From Hydrogenimonas urashimensis (GTDB lineage: Bacteria > Campylobacterota > Campylobacteria > Campylobacterales > Hydrogenimonadaceae), in contig NZ_AP023212.1 in assembly GCF_016593255.1 (NCBI RefSeq), forward strand, positions 856,001-920,000: a DNA stretch of 64,000 bases, written 5' to 3'. Below, in pieces: positions 36,482 through 46,279 of the stretch. Position 1 is the stretch's first letter; each line of letters opens with the position of its first letter. The notes under the pieces are model-generated. The model saw only the letters and a program-made list of their open reading frames with translations, did no database searches and was not told the DNA's origin. The position numbers and the translations under genes were made by a program.

Positions 36482-38231
36482 GTGCCTCACGCTCTCGCCA
36501 CGGCGGACATTTCGCCGTCTTCGTCCCACATATTCCCGCCTCTTTTGTACTGTCTCCCGTTATTCTGTTTTTTCCCTGCCGCTTCGAGTGGTAGGCATAT
36601 TCGTCGGCCCGCTTGAATACCGATATCGCGTCGTCCCCCTCTTTAAAGAGCGTCACCCTAACGCTCAAGGTGATATGCAGCCCTTCCGCGAAGCCACGTC
36701 CCGCCACCTTCCTGCACAGCGCTTCGGCAAAGCGGACGGCTCCCTCGACCCCGTCGGTCTGAATCAGCATCGCGAACTCTTCACCTCCTATGCGAAAGAG
36801 TCTGTCGGTTCGCCGGCTATCCTCTTCAATGATTCGCGTCAGCTCCTGCAGCACTCTGTCGCCCGTGTCATGACCGTAACGGTCGTTTATCGTCTTGAAA
36901 TCGTCGATATCGAAAACGATCAGGGCATAACGCTTTTTGTAGCGCTTGAACTCATAGAGCGCCTGCTCGAGCATCTTCGCGAAATAGCGGCGGTTGTAGG
37001 CACCGGTGAGGGCATCGCTGAAAGAGAGCGCTTCGAGCTCTTGATGTTTCCGTGCCACTCTGCTGCGGTACCCGTTCAGCGCCTCGGCCACCTGTACGAG
37101 CTCGTCGATCACGAAGCCTCGCGAATCGACATCTTCCTCTTTCACAATGGCCGTCGAAATACGCTCGAGACTCTCCGAGAAGAATTTTCTGAACAGAAAG
37201 AGCATGATCAGGACCATCGATAAAGCGGCGAAAATCTGGAATCCCAAACGCAAAAGTCTCTGGTGGTAGTGGGCGAACTGTGGATGAAGGTCCAACCGGC
37301 TCCGCAGGAGGATATACTCTTTGTTCAACGGTTCGTTGAAAAGATTCTCCGACACGGAGTAGACGACGGCCTCCTGCCGATTATCGTCGATTCTGTAACG
37401 CAGTTTCCGGCCATTGAAGAGTTGAGTGAGCACATCGCTTTTTTCATTCACGCTTTTGGGGTCGATACCGCCGATATCCTGAATGAAACGGTTTATGAAC
37501 GAGCGTTTCTCCCGGGCGAGGCGTTCGAAAAATTGTCGTTTGTCGGCCATTTTACCATTGAGTGTCTTGATGAGCCCGTTGCTGAAAAGGATCACATCCA
37601 GCGATCTCAGATCCCGATGGCGCGACTTGAGCGTTTCGACCTCCTTTTTTATGCTATCTATCGGGAAATAACTGTGCGAAATCTGCACGAAAAACTTTTT
37701 CGATGTCGAAAGTGTCAGAAAATACCTGACAAACTCCTGCGTGATCGAATGGAGATAGGGGTGGGAAGCGTGATAGGGCATCTCGCCCGATTCGACGATG
37801 TCGAACACTTTCATCGCGATGTCGAACTTCTTGAAATCGAGCCCGATATCGGGTTTGAAGGAGGCGTTGACGATGACCCTGTTGCGATCGATCAAAAAAA
37901 CCTCGTAAGTACCGAAAACGACATGGCGGTTCAACGCCTCTTTTATCGGGCCGATCGGTTTGTCGATCCTGTCGAAATAGGCTTTGGCCTCCATCAGCTT
38001 TTTTCGGTCCAGATCGGAGGTTTTGTTGAAAACGTAGTGTATCCTGTCGAAGTCGTTGGTGAAGTGCTCCTGCAGCGTAAAGGTTTTCGATTCGACGGCC
38101 CGCTTCAGTTGGGTGGTGAATTCGTTGTCGATGTTCCGGTACTCTTCGTACCCGGTCATCGCCACAAACAGAAGCAGAAGCGCTGCAATGGCGATATTCA
38201 GAGACTTTAAAGAGATGACCGCATGATTCAC
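36426..38231 (-). CDS. Membrane diguanylate cyclase (GGDEF)
   Basis: A 601-residue protein. TM1 is about 8-26, a long periplasmic sensor about 30-330, TM2 about 332-352, then a linker and a GGDEF domain (about 395-560) with an intact RIGGEEFAML and SFSDALTGAYNRRYF. It should make c-di-GMP, which could feed the LapD-type receptor at 1218-3104; that link is inference. The last about 40 residues overlap perR antisense and look non-conserved. Confidence 0.87.
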   Translation of the reverse strand: MNHAVISLKSLNIAIAALLLLFVAMTGYEEYRNIDNEFTTQLKRAVESKTFTLQEHFTNDFDRIHYVFNKTSDLDRKKLMEAKAYFDRIDKPIGPIKEALNRHVVFGTYEVFLIDRNRVIVNASFKPDIGLDFKKFDIAMKVFDIVESGEMPYHASHPYLHSITQEFVRYFLTLSTSKKFFVQISHSYFPIDSIKKEVETLKSRHRDLRSLDVILFSNGLIKTLNGKMADKRQFFERLAREKRSFINRFIQDIGGIDPKSVNEKSDVLTQLFNGRKLRYRIDDNRQEAVVYSVSENLFNEPLNKEYILLRSRLDLHPQFAHYHQRLLRLGFQIFAALSMVLIMLFLFRKFFSESLERISTAIVKEEDVDSRGFVIDELVQVAEALNGYRSRVARKHQELEALSFSDALTGAYNRRYFAKMLEQALYEFKRYKKRYALIVFDIDDFKTINDRYGHDTGDRVLQELTRIIEEDSRRTDRLFRIGGEEFAMLIQTDGVEGAVRFAEALCRKVAGRGFAEGLHITLSVRVTLFKEGDDAISVFKRADEYAYHSKRQGKNRITGDSTKEAGICGTKTAKCPPWREREALMPLRTPSSGTRDRCHAG

Positions 38232-38257
38232 GACGGCTCCTGGCAGTTTTTAATGGA

Positions 38258-38365
38258 TAACTGAGCCTGCACAATATACACCGCTATCCGCGGCATCAGC
38301 ATCGCGCCCCATATCCTGTGGTTATTGTTTGACGGATGGTAATGTATATTGTGCAAGGTCAGTTA
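38258..38365. repeat. 23-bp near-perfect inverted repeat, MITE-like
   Basis: The left arm (38258-38280) and right arm (38343-38365) match at 21 of 23 positions in inverted orientation, around 62 bp of unrelated sequence. No gene lies inside. It may be a miniature element or an operator pair. Confidence 0.55.
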
Positions 38366-38451
38366 ATAATAGTGGCGTTTGCCTTACATTTCATTGAAAC
38401 TGTTTTATAGCGTATCGTTAATTTGATGATGGAGTATGTTTTGGAAAGCAA

Positions 38452-38478
38452 AAAACCCGGCATCACAGGCCGGGTTTT
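38452..38478. terminator. groESL terminator
   Basis: AAAACCCGGC pairs with GCCGGGTTTT around a 7-nt loop, giving a T-run on either strand. It lies 45 bp past the groEL stop. Confidence 0.85.
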
Positions 38479-38522
38479 ATTATGGAAATAGGGATAATAA
38501 GCTCGTTTGGAAGCCGGGAGGC

Positions 38523-40166
<1,644 letters not shown>

Positions 40167-40177
40167 TCACCCTCCTC

Positions 40178-40447
40178 TTATTTCAAAATTCCGAGAATAT
40201 CGTCGCTGTTTAGTATCAGCAACTCTTTTCCGTCAATGGTGATCTCTGTACCACTGTATTTACCGAAAACGACTCTGTCGCCCACTTTGATGTGGCCCTC
40301 TTCCTCAACCTCCGGTCCGATTGCCAGTACTTTGGCCTCTTGCGGTTTCTCCTTCGCATTGTCGGGGATGATGATTCCCGAAGCAGTCTGCTGGGGTTCA
40401 TCAACACGTTCTACCAGTACCCGATTGGCAAGTGGTTGGAAACTCAT
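40178..40447 (-). CDS. groES: Co-chaperonin GroES
   Basis: An 89-residue Hsp10 starting at ATG 40447 with AGGAG upstream. It has FQPLANRVLVERVDEPQQTA, the mobile loop, and KVGDRVVFGKYSGTEI. Confidence 0.97.
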   Translation of the reverse strand: MSFQPLANRVLVERVDEPQQTASGIIIPDNAKEKPQEAKVLAIGPEVEEEGHIKVGDRVVFGKYSGTEITIDGKELLILNSDDILGILK

Positions 40448-40471
40448 TGACGCTCCTTTCATGATTTGATT

Positions 40472-40498
40472 TTAGCAATTACTTTTTTAAAGTGCCGA
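40472..40498. promoter_or_regulatory. Degenerate CIRCE-like element
   Basis: TTAGCAATT-N9-AAGTGCCGA, 24 bp before groES. It matches the 9-9-9 CIRCE layout with 7 of 9 and 6 of 9 consensus bases, suggesting HrcA control. Confidence 0.4.
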
Positions 40499-40585
40499 AA
40501 TTTTAACCCAATTTTTTTTCTTTGTCAAGATTTTCACCATATTGTTTAGCTAAATTACATTAAATTCTTTAGTCTATACTACTCA

Positions 40586-40591
40586 ATTATA
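40586..40591 (-). promoter_or_regulatory. Candidate groES -10 box
   Basis: TATAAT on the minus strand in an AT-rich tract, about 140 bp upstream of groES. Confidence 0.3.
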
Positions 40592-40645
40592 AATCACTAT
40601 ACCACTTTTGGCATTCCACACATCCTCTAATTCAACGTTTCATGA

Positions 40646-40651
40646 TATAAT
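40646..40651 (+). promoter_or_regulatory. Candidate -10 box for the AsmA-like gene
   Basis: TATAAT 34 bp before the ATG at 40685. Confidence 0.4.
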
Positions 40652-40684
40652 TCATCAAATTTTGCTGTGACAAAGGATCGGGTC

Positions 40685-42184
40685 ATGAAGTATCTCATCT
40701 CTCTTCTCGTTATTATCCTGCTGCTGGTCGGCGCGCTCTATGGAGTGCTCTTTACCTCTCCGGGCAACAATCTCCTCAAACCTGTCATCGAAAAGAAAAT
40801 CGCCGCACAGGTACCGCTCCCCACTACACTGGAAACTTTCGTACTGCGGCCGGACCGTTTCGAAATTGCGCTCAAGATTGGCGAAGATACCCGCATCGAA
40901 GCCAAAGGCACGATGAATCTGATGGCACAGTCGGTCGACGCGACCTATCTTGTCGATATCAAGGAACTCGCCAATCTTCAGAAACTGATCGGTCAAAAGC
41001 TCAACGGGCCTTTCAAAACGAACGGTACAATCAAAGGGGATCAGAAGATGATGCATATCGATGGGGTAAGCGATGTGGCGGGCAGTGCCACCGACTACCA
41101 CCTGGCTTTGAGAAATTTTTCGCCGGAAAACCTCAAGGCGAAAATCGCGCACCTGCATATCGACAGACTGCTGCATATGGTTAATCAGCCACAATACGCC
41201 GAAGGAGAGGTAGACATCGAAGCGGATATTCCGAGTCTTAATATGAAAAACCTGAAAGGGAACGTGGTCACCACTATCGCCAAGGGTCTTGTGCATCCGG
41301 CACCGGTCAAATCCGATTTCAATCTCTCCATTCCCGCAAACCTCACATTCAAAGGCAATATCCATACCCGTCTGACAGGGACAAAAGCGATCTCCAACGT
41401 CGATTTTGTCACATCCATCGCATCACTGAAAAGCAAGGCGGTCACGTACGACATCAGCGACGGCTCCCTCGCAACCGACTATCACCTGCATGTACCCAAC
41501 CTCGATGACCTCTATTTTGTCACCAATCAACATATGAAAGGCAAGATTACCGTCACTGGGGATGTCAAAGTCGCCAAAAACGGCCTGGAAGCGACCGCCC
41601 ACTCCGACACTCTCGGCGGAGCGTTCGATGCCATCGTCAAAAACAACAAAGTGAATGTAAAAATCAAAAACATCCAGACGGTCGCTTTGACCGATATGCT
41701 TCTTTATCCCCATATCTTCGATTCACGCGCCAACATGAATCTCGACTACGACACCGTAACGCAACAGGGCGTCATGCACGCCGAACTGCTCAACGGCCAG
41801 ATTCTGCCCAACAAAATGAGTTTCATGCTTCGGCAGATGGCCAATTTCGACATTACCCGCGAAGTTTACGAACGTACCACTCTCGATACGAAAATCGACA
41901 GAAAAGTGCTGCACAGCGACCTTTATATGAAAAGCAAACTGACAGAAATTTCATCGAAAAACGGACTTGTCGATCTTGACAAGCAGTACATCGACACCAC
42001 GATCAATGTCAAACTCAAAAAGATGTTCATTCCGGTCGTCCTGAAGGGCAAACTCAGCAATCCGGAGGTCAAAATCGACAGCAAGGGTCTCATTAAGGCA
42101 AAAGCGAAGGAGGAACTTGAGAAAAGACTCCCTGATAATATCAAAAAATCTCCAGCCGGCGGCCTGCTGAAAAAACTTTTCTGA
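40685..42184 (+). CDS. AsmA-like envelope protein
   Basis: A 499-residue protein with an N-terminal signal anchor (about 3-22) and a long beta-rich region with repeating AsmA/TamB-type strands (SKNGLVDLDKQYIDTTINVK; LKGKLSNPEVKIDS). Such proteins act in outer-membrane lipid or protein homeostasis. AAGGATC precedes ATG 40685. Confidence 0.7.
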   Translation: MKYLISLLVIILLLVGALYGVLFTSPGNNLLKPVIEKKIAAQVPLPTTLETFVLRPDRFEIALKIGEDTRIEAKGTMNLMAQSVDATYLVDIKELANLQKLIGQKLNGPFKTNGTIKGDQKMMHIDGVSDVAGSATDYHLALRNFSPENLKAKIAHLHIDRLLHMVNQPQYAEGEVDIEADIPSLNMKNLKGNVVTTIAKGLVHPAPVKSDFNLSIPANLTFKGNIHTRLTGTKAISNVDFVTSIASLKSKAVTYDISDGSLATDYHLHVPNLDDLYFVTNQHMKGKITVTGDVKVAKNGLEATAHSDTLGGAFDAIVKNNKVNVKIKNIQTVALTDMLLYPHIFDSRANMNLDYDTVTQQGVMHAELLNGQILPNKMSFMLRQMANFDITREVYERTTLDTKIDRKVLHSDLYMKSKLTEISSKNGLVDLDKQYIDTTINVKLKKMFIPVVLKGKLSNPEVKIDSKGLIKAKAKEELEKRLPDNIKKSPAGGLLKKLF

Positions 42185-42204
42185 TCCGCATCGAAAATGC
42201 GGAT
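42184..42204 (+). terminator. Hairpin after the AsmA-like gene
   Basis: ATCCGCAT and ATGCGGAT form an 8-bp stem with a 5-nt loop directly at the stop codon. No T-tract. Confidence 0.5.
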
Positions 42205-42210
42205 TCTGGC

Positions 42211-42239
42211 TTGACACCACCTCTGTTTTTGGTTAAAAT
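42211..42239 (+). promoter_or_regulatory. Promoter of tRNA-Met
   Basis: TTGACA (42211-42216), a 17-bp spacer and TAAAAT (42234-42239), 21 bp before the tRNA. Confidence 0.8.
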
Positions 42240-42260
42240 ACCGCTCCACAAACAGAGGTT

Positions 42261-42337
42261 GGCTGGGTAGCTCAGCTGGTTAGAGCGCTGGTCTCATAAG
42301 CCGGAGGTCGGGAGTTCAAGTCTCCCCCCCGCCACCA
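42261..42337 (+). tRNA. tRNA-Met (CAT anticodon), island attachment site
   Basis: A 77-nt tRNA with D arm (GCTCAGCTGGTTAGAGC), anticodon loop CTCATAA, T arm GGGAG-TTCAAGT-CTCCC and encoded CCA (42335-42337). The acceptor stem has one mismatch (T4 against C69). Its 3' end from the T loop onward is the left copy of the 29-bp repeat that bounds the island. Confidence 0.93.
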
Positions 42338-42343
42338 TCTTCA
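42315..42343 (+). repeat. Left attachment repeat (tRNA side)
   Basis: A 29-bp sequence from the T loop of tRNA-Met to six bases past CCA, identical to 58131-58159. Confidence 0.92.
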
Positions 42344-42384
42344 AACCCCGAAATTTAGGGCTTTCCGAAGGTTCATCTCTCGGA

Positions 42385-42405
42385 TTGTACTAAAATTGTA
42401 CTAAA
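42385..42405 (+). promoter_or_regulatory. Candidate integrase arm-type sites, tRNA end
   Basis: Two direct copies of TTGTACTAAA at 42385-42394 and 42396-42405, 11 bp apart, just inside the left repeat and overlapping nothing coding. The same pair occurs at the other end. Confidence 0.6.
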
Positions 42406-42413
42406 TCACACTC

Positions 42414-43496
42414 TCAAATAGCTATGTTTTTTACGCGTGAAGTGTCAACCTTCACGCGGCCCATGTAGTGTTCGTATGTAATGTCGATCTTGCTGTGTCC
42501 GACCTGCTGGATGATCCAGCTTTCCGGCATGCCGCTTTGGGCCATAATCGTGATGAATGTATGGCGCATATCGTACATACGAAGCTCTTTGACGCCGGCG
42601 CGCTTCACGGCCGTCTTGAACTGCCTTCGGAGCGTTTCGCTCTCCTGGTAGGGCACGCCGTGTTGCGTCAGGAATACATCCTTCGCCAATCCGGTGTGCC
42701 GTCGCTGCCGCATCAGTGCCTCCTTGGCCTGCGGAAGCATATCGATCACCCGCTTCTTCTTGCTCTTCGTCACGTCGACCACCCCTTCGCGTCGCCGGCG
42801 CTGCACGATGATCGTCTCCGTCTCGAAGCTGATGTCGCTCCATCGAAGCGCGATCATCTCTCCCGGACGCATGCCGGTGAAGAACATGAGCTGAACGAAA
42901 TTCCTGAAAGGCTCTTCGCACGCCCGGATGATCTTCCTGACCTCCTCGATCGTGTAGGTCTCTATCTCCCGTTTCGGCTGCCTTGGCACTTCAACGAAAT
43001 CGAGTGGATTGCGATCGATGATGCCGTCCGCATACGCCATCTTGAATATCGAAGCCAGAACGGACCGGTAGTTCTTCACGGTCTTTGGCGTGACACGCTG
43101 CAGCATCCTGTTCTGCCATCGCAGAATGTCGCTCGCCTTGATATGCTCCACAAGCATGTCGCCGAACACCTCGTTCAGGCGTTCGAGCTTCTTCATCGAT
43201 TCGTCCTGGGAAAATCCGTTCCGACGGGAGGATGTGTTCTCGATGACCATCCGTCCGTAATCCTTGAATGTCGCGCCGGACCTCTCCCGATGCTTCTTCT
43301 CGTGCAGTTTGATAAATTCGCGCTCTTTGTTCTTTTCGAGCCACCGCCGGTTGACGGCGTTCGCCTCCTTTCCTGTGGCGTAGGTGTACTGTTTTTTGTC
43401 GATCGTCCCGCGCAGGGACAACTTGTTACCTCTTTGGACAACGGAAACCACGCATCTCCTTTCCAGTTGCCCGGCCAGCAATGCGTATTTTACCAT
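42414..43496 (-). CDS. int: Tyrosine recombinase (island integrase)
   Basis: A 360-residue phage-type integrase. An N-terminal arm-binding domain (about 1-70), a core-binding SAM-like domain (about 75-160) and the catalytic domain with R210 (TGMRPGEM), R311-H312 (DMRHT), H334 (VGHS) and Y344 (YEHYMG). ATG at 43496 is chosen because the longer frame runs into the dUTPase-like gene. It lies next to the tRNA and reads towards it, as usual for tRNA-integrated elements. Confidence 0.95.
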   Translation of the reverse strand: MVKYALLAGQLERRCVVSVVQRGNKLSLRGTIDKKQYTYATGKEANAVNRRWLEKNKEREFIKLHEKKHRERSGATFKDYGRMVIENTSSRRNGFSQDESMKKLERLNEVFGDMLVEHIKASDILRWQNRMLQRVTPKTVKNYRSVLASIFKMAYADGIIDRNPLDFVEVPRQPKREIETYTIEEVRKIIRACEEPFRNFVQLMFFTGMRPGEMIALRWSDISFETETIIVQRRRREGVVDVTKSKKKRVIDMLPQAKEALMRQRRHTGLAKDVFLTQHGVPYQESETLRRQFKTAVKRAGVKELRMYDMRHTFITIMAQSGMPESWIIQQVGHSKIDITYEHYMGRVKVDTSRVKNIAI

Positions 43497-43497
43497 G

Positions 43498-43824
43498 TCA
43501 CACCCCTGTCGACCCGAAACCGCCACGTCTTGCGGCATCGATCCGGTACGCCTCTTTCATGATTTCCCTGCCGAAATGCCGGTGAAGCAACAACTGCCCC
43601 ACAGCCATCCCCCTTTGGATTCTGAATGGCCCGTTTTCGCTTTCTGGAAGCTGCATGATCATTTTGATTTCGTCGTAGAAATCCATGTCTATTATGCCTG
43701 TCCCGTTTGGGATATACACGCCCCGCATCGCCACGGAGCTTCTTATGTAGAGCCCGAATTCGAGCGTATTGAGTATTTTTTTACGAAGGCCCTGTCTCGT
43801 AAAACTGATGAAGCGGCACCGCAT
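43498..43824 (-). CDS. dUTPase-like protein lacking motif I
   Basis: A 108-residue protein. dUTPase motif II is IRSSVAMRGV, motif III PNGTGIIDMDFYDE, motif IV RIQRGMAVGQLLL and motif V RGGFGSTG. Normal trimeric dUTPases are about 140-150 residues and start with motif I (AGYDL), which is absent in all upstream frames. The start is uncertain: ATG 43824 lies 44 bp inside the upstream gene. Phage dUTPases also act as derepressors of SaPI satellites; such a role is speculation here. It ends one base from the integrase start. Confidence 0.7.
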   Translation of the reverse strand: MRCRFISFTRQGLRKKILNTLEFGLYIRSSVAMRGVYIPNGTGIIDMDFYDEIKMIMQLPESENGPFRIQRGMAVGQLLLHRHFGREIMKEAYRIDAARRGGFGSTGV

Positions 43825-44008
43825 GGTCTATCACGTCAAGCCCCTCGGCGACACGCCTGTGTTTGGGCAGCAGGTCGCCAAGACGCACATAGCTCTTCCC
43901 GCCGCTGGTGATGATCTTGCCGCGGTAGGCCCGACATTTGCGTATCGCCCCTTTGTACAGTCTCGCCTCGAGTTCGCTCACCAGCACGCACTCACGCAGC
44001 ACTGTCAT
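43781..44008 (-). CDS. Small island protein, unknown
   Basis: A 75-residue basic protein starting at ATG 44008 with AAAGGGG upstream. It overlaps the end of the replication gene and the start of the dUTPase-like gene. Contains KIITSGGKSYVRLGDLLPK, a short beta-rich segment. No family recognised. Confidence 0.55.
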   Translation of the reverse strand: MTVLRECVLVSELEARLYKGAIRKCRAYRGKIITSGGKSYVRLGDLLPKHRRVAEGLDVIDHAVPLHQFYETGPS

Positions 44009-45053
44009 TGCCACCCCTTTCGTCGAGTTTTGAAAGAATGTACGTCGCGTACTCCCTCACCGTGCAATCCTCGTAAATAAACGGCCTGGAGCGGTTCACC
44101 GAATCCATCACCGCCAGCTCCTCCGCGCTGAAATACCGCGCCTGCGGCCGCTGGCTCGGCAGCACCTCCGCGTCCTCGTCCTCTCCCAGCTCCTCCAGCG
44201 CGCGCACCAGCCGCCCCACCAGGTCCGCGAACCGACGATCCGCCGGCTTGTGCCTGCGCACCAGCTCCGACGCCGAACGCACGCTCGCCGCCTCCGGGTC
44301 CCCGCCGATCCACTCCTCCCAGTCGTTCAGCCATGTCGCGGGGTGCGGAATGTAGGTCAAATCCCTCTCGGCGATCGCCTCGGCCACCCTCGGCGACTTC
44401 ACATAGTGCCCCACCGCCTTGAGCAGCTCCCTGATGCGTTTATGAAGTTTTTTCGATTTGAAGCGCTTGTAGGCCGTGTCCTTTCTGACCTTGCGCGGGT
44501 AGAGCTTCCAGAAGCGTGAAAACGCCTCCTCCACCTCGTCGGTTTTGGAGCCATTTTCACAAGAAGATGAGTCGTCCAAAGAGGTCCTTTTGGACCGATT
44601 TGGACAATATATATTATTTATTTTATATAATAGGTTGTGGTGGACATCTTTGTCCGCCTCAAAGAGGACATCTGTGTCCGCCTGGAGGACATCAGTGTCC
44701 CCATCGATGTAATCAGGAATGCTATATTTATCTGGCTTGAGATGCAATGCCATAACAGCTCTATCGGTAGGGTAATATGCAAAGGTACTACGAGAATGTT
44801 CAATTCGATGCATTGCCCCCGCATCGACGATTTTTTTGAGAGTTCTCCTGATATGTCTATCGCTATCATCAAGAGAAAGTGCCTCTTTGAGCATTTTCGG
44901 AGTAAGAATCATATACTGTTTGCCGTTCACCATAATAGTATCCTTGATTATTTTATCCGCGTCAATTGTCCACAATACTATCAGCGCCTCAGTCGTATTA
45001 AGCTGTGGAAACAGCTTCCTAAATGTTCTCAAAAACTGCCATATCATCTTCAT
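43992..45053 (-). CDS. Phage-type replication initiation protein with in-gene origin
   Basis: A 353-residue protein. Residues about 15-105 form a winged helix. Residues about 120-165 are a repetitive linker encoded by iterons. Residues about 178-255 hold the FWKLYPRKVRKDTAYKRFKS and YIPHPATWLNDWEEW signatures typical of phage replication proteins of the lambda O/DnaT-like kind. The C-terminal part is GC-rich, charged and coil-like. It should bind the iterons in its own gene and recruit a helicase. It lies upstream of and divergent from the repressor. Confidence 0.78.
   Translation of the reverse strand: MKMIWQFLRTFRKLFPQLNTTEALIVLWTIDADKIIKDTIMVNGKQYMILTPKMLKEALSLDDSDRHIRRTLKKIVDAGAMHRIEHSRSTFAYYPTDRAVMALHLKPDKYSIPDYIDGDTDVLQADTDVLFEADKDVHHNLLYKINNIYCPNRSKRTSLDDSSSCENGSKTDEVEEAFSRFWKLYPRKVRKDTAYKRFKSKKLHKRIRELLKAVGHYVKSPRVAEAIAERDLTYIPHPATWLNDWEEWIGGDPEAASVRSASELVRRHKPADRRFADLVGRLVRALEELGEDEDAEVLPSQRPQARYFSAEELAVMDSVNRSRPFIYEDCTVREYATYILSKLDERGGNDSAA
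44583..44700. repeat. Iterons and AT-rich stretch: candidate replication origin
   Basis: Three palindromic iterons GGACA-N4-TGTCC at 44642-44655, 44666-44679 and 44687-44700 (24 and 21 bp apart, so in frame), and a related palindrome GGTCC-TTTT-GGACC at 44583-44596. An almost pure A/T stretch (44606-44632) sits between them. The arrangement matches lambda-type origins located inside the O gene. Confidence 0.7.
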
Positions 45054-45103
45054 TTCTTCTCCAGCTTCAATATTTCGTTAACCGAATCTAATATCTGAAT
45101 TTT

Positions 45104-45250
45104 TTATCGCTTCAGTTCTCTTTTGAGCCCATAAGCCATCTCGTTTATTTTGGCAGTGCGGTACTCTTCTACGGCGTTTAATTTCCCTCTGGAGTGATGG
45201 GCGAAAACCGCCATCCAGATTGTAGTGGTCCGTAAATCTAAGGTATGCAT
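45104..45250 (-). CDS. Small island ORF, unknown
   Basis: A 48-residue reading frame (MHTLDLRTTTIWMAVFAHHS and a basic helical tail ending GLKRELKR). Its composition is more protein-like than the overlapping 71-codon frame. It lies 50 bp upstream of the replication gene on the same strand. The ribosome site is weak, so it is tentative. Confidence 0.35.
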   Translation of the reverse strand: MHTLDLRTTTIWMAVFAHHSRGKLNAVEEYRTAKINEMAYGLKRELKR

Positions 45251-45293
45251 TTCTCACATGACACCTTACGATTTTCTTCATTTCTACATTCAC

Positions 45294-45514
45294 GTATTAT
45301 TCCGATGCCTATCTTGATGAGCCGCTTAACTGCGCATGATCTATAATTTTACATCTCATAATTTTCTCTCCTTTTGCTATAATTTGTTAGCAAATATGTT
45401 TAACTTTTTTGTGTTTTTTACGATTTTTTGGTAAATAATTAGTTTACTATAGTCTTTTATAACAACATTATACAAATTTTTGTGGCTATTTTCAATCACA
45501 TAAAGGATTTTAAT
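45294..45514. promoter_or_regulatory. Divergent control region of the island
   Basis: An AT-rich region between the replication genes and the repressor. A perfect palindrome GTAAA-N7-TTTAC lies at 45431-45447, and GTTA-N11-TAAC lies nearby at about 45388-45406. TATAGT follows the palindrome. It is the likely repressor operator region. Confidence 0.55.
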
Positions 45515-46261
45515 ATGGATGATGTAGCAAGAAGACTTGATAAAGCAGTCGAATTAGGTGGTTTCAAAAGTCGTCGTCAAATGGCAGAAGTATTGGGTAT
45601 TTCGTATAATACTCTTAATACGTGGATTAAAAATGGTTCAATTAGCGAAAAAGGCGCAGTAAAAATTGCCTCGAAAATCCCGATTGCCCAGAATTACCTC
45701 CTTACCGGCGAAGGTATCCCCGAAAAACATATAGACATTCATGAACTATTCGGAAGAGAAAAAAAAGAATATAATAGTGTCTTTGCCGATGCCTGGGACC
45801 CCAAAATTTTAGATATGCTCAAAAAAGCACAAAAGAATGAAGAAATCAAGAGACAGGTCGCCATCCCCCGCCTCACCGCCAAAGCCTCCGCAAGAAGCGG
45901 CAACAACATAGAAAGCATCGACGTCTTTGAAACCGGAGAAGTTCTCTTTGTCGACCGATCCCTCTTTAAAACCCACCCAAAAAATGTTCGTGCCATCCAA
46001 GTTGACGGTTACAGTATGGTCCCCGTCCTACTTCCTGACTCCTGGGTCTTCTTCACCGAAACCTCGGAATGGACCGGCGACGCCCTCTACGTCCTGCTCT
46101 TTAGAAACATCCTCATGGTCAAACTCGTCGAAGCCGACCCCAAAACAGGAAACCTCTGGATCAAATCCGCCAACCCCGACTACGACAGCTGGCAATACGA
46201 CCCAACCCAGGACCAAAGCACCATCAAAATCATAGGCCGCGTCATCCGCTGCATGGTGTGA
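45515..46261 (+). CDS. CI-like phage repressor with S24 peptidase domain
   Basis: A 248-residue repressor. Residues about 15-65 are a helix-turn-helix (SRRQMAEVLGISYNTLNTWI), residues about 140-248 an S24/LexA-like domain with Ser167 (DGYSMVPVL) and Lys203 (ILMVKLVE) as the catalytic pair. No clear Ala-Gly cleavage site was seen. ATG 45515 has AAAGGA upstream. It should keep the island silent until a helper or damage signal. A second copy of its last 16 codons occurs at 48318-48379. Confidence 0.85.
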   Translation: MDDVARRLDKAVELGGFKSRRQMAEVLGISYNTLNTWIKNGSISEKGAVKIASKIPIAQNYLLTGEGIPEKHIDIHELFGREKKEYNSVFADAWDPKILDMLKKAQKNEEIKRQVAIPRLTAKASARSGNNIESIDVFETGEVLFVDRSLFKTHPKNVRAIQVDGYSMVPVLLPDSWVFFTETSEWTGDALYVLLFRNILMVKLVEADPKTGNLWIKSANPDYDSWQYDPTQDQSTIKIIGRVIRCMV

Positions 46262-46273
46262 TTGGTAAAAAGG
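46218..46273 (+). repeat. Repressor-tail repeat, copy 1
   Basis: The end of the repressor gene and its downstream leader. It repeats at 48336-48390 with a 21-bp identical core (46232-46252 and 48350-48370) and a similar AAAAAGGA site. Confidence 0.75.
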
Positions 46274-46279
46274 AATAAC

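Noticed and set aside
42261-42337. T4-C69 mismatch in the tRNA-Met acceptor stem as a scar of integration
   Set aside because: Both copies of the 29-bp repeat are identical, so the mismatch cannot be assigned to the element and may be the native tRNA.
44640-44705. Iterons read as a CRISPR-like or tandem-repeat array
   Set aside because: The repeats are short, palindromic, in frame within a gene and have no spacers of regular length; an origin fits better.
45078-45293. 71-codon minus-strand ORF in the island's control region
   Set aside because: Its composition is odd (many Arg/Lys in a row) and a different frame over the same bases (45104-45250) looks more protein-like. Neither is certain, so only the second was listed, at low confidence.
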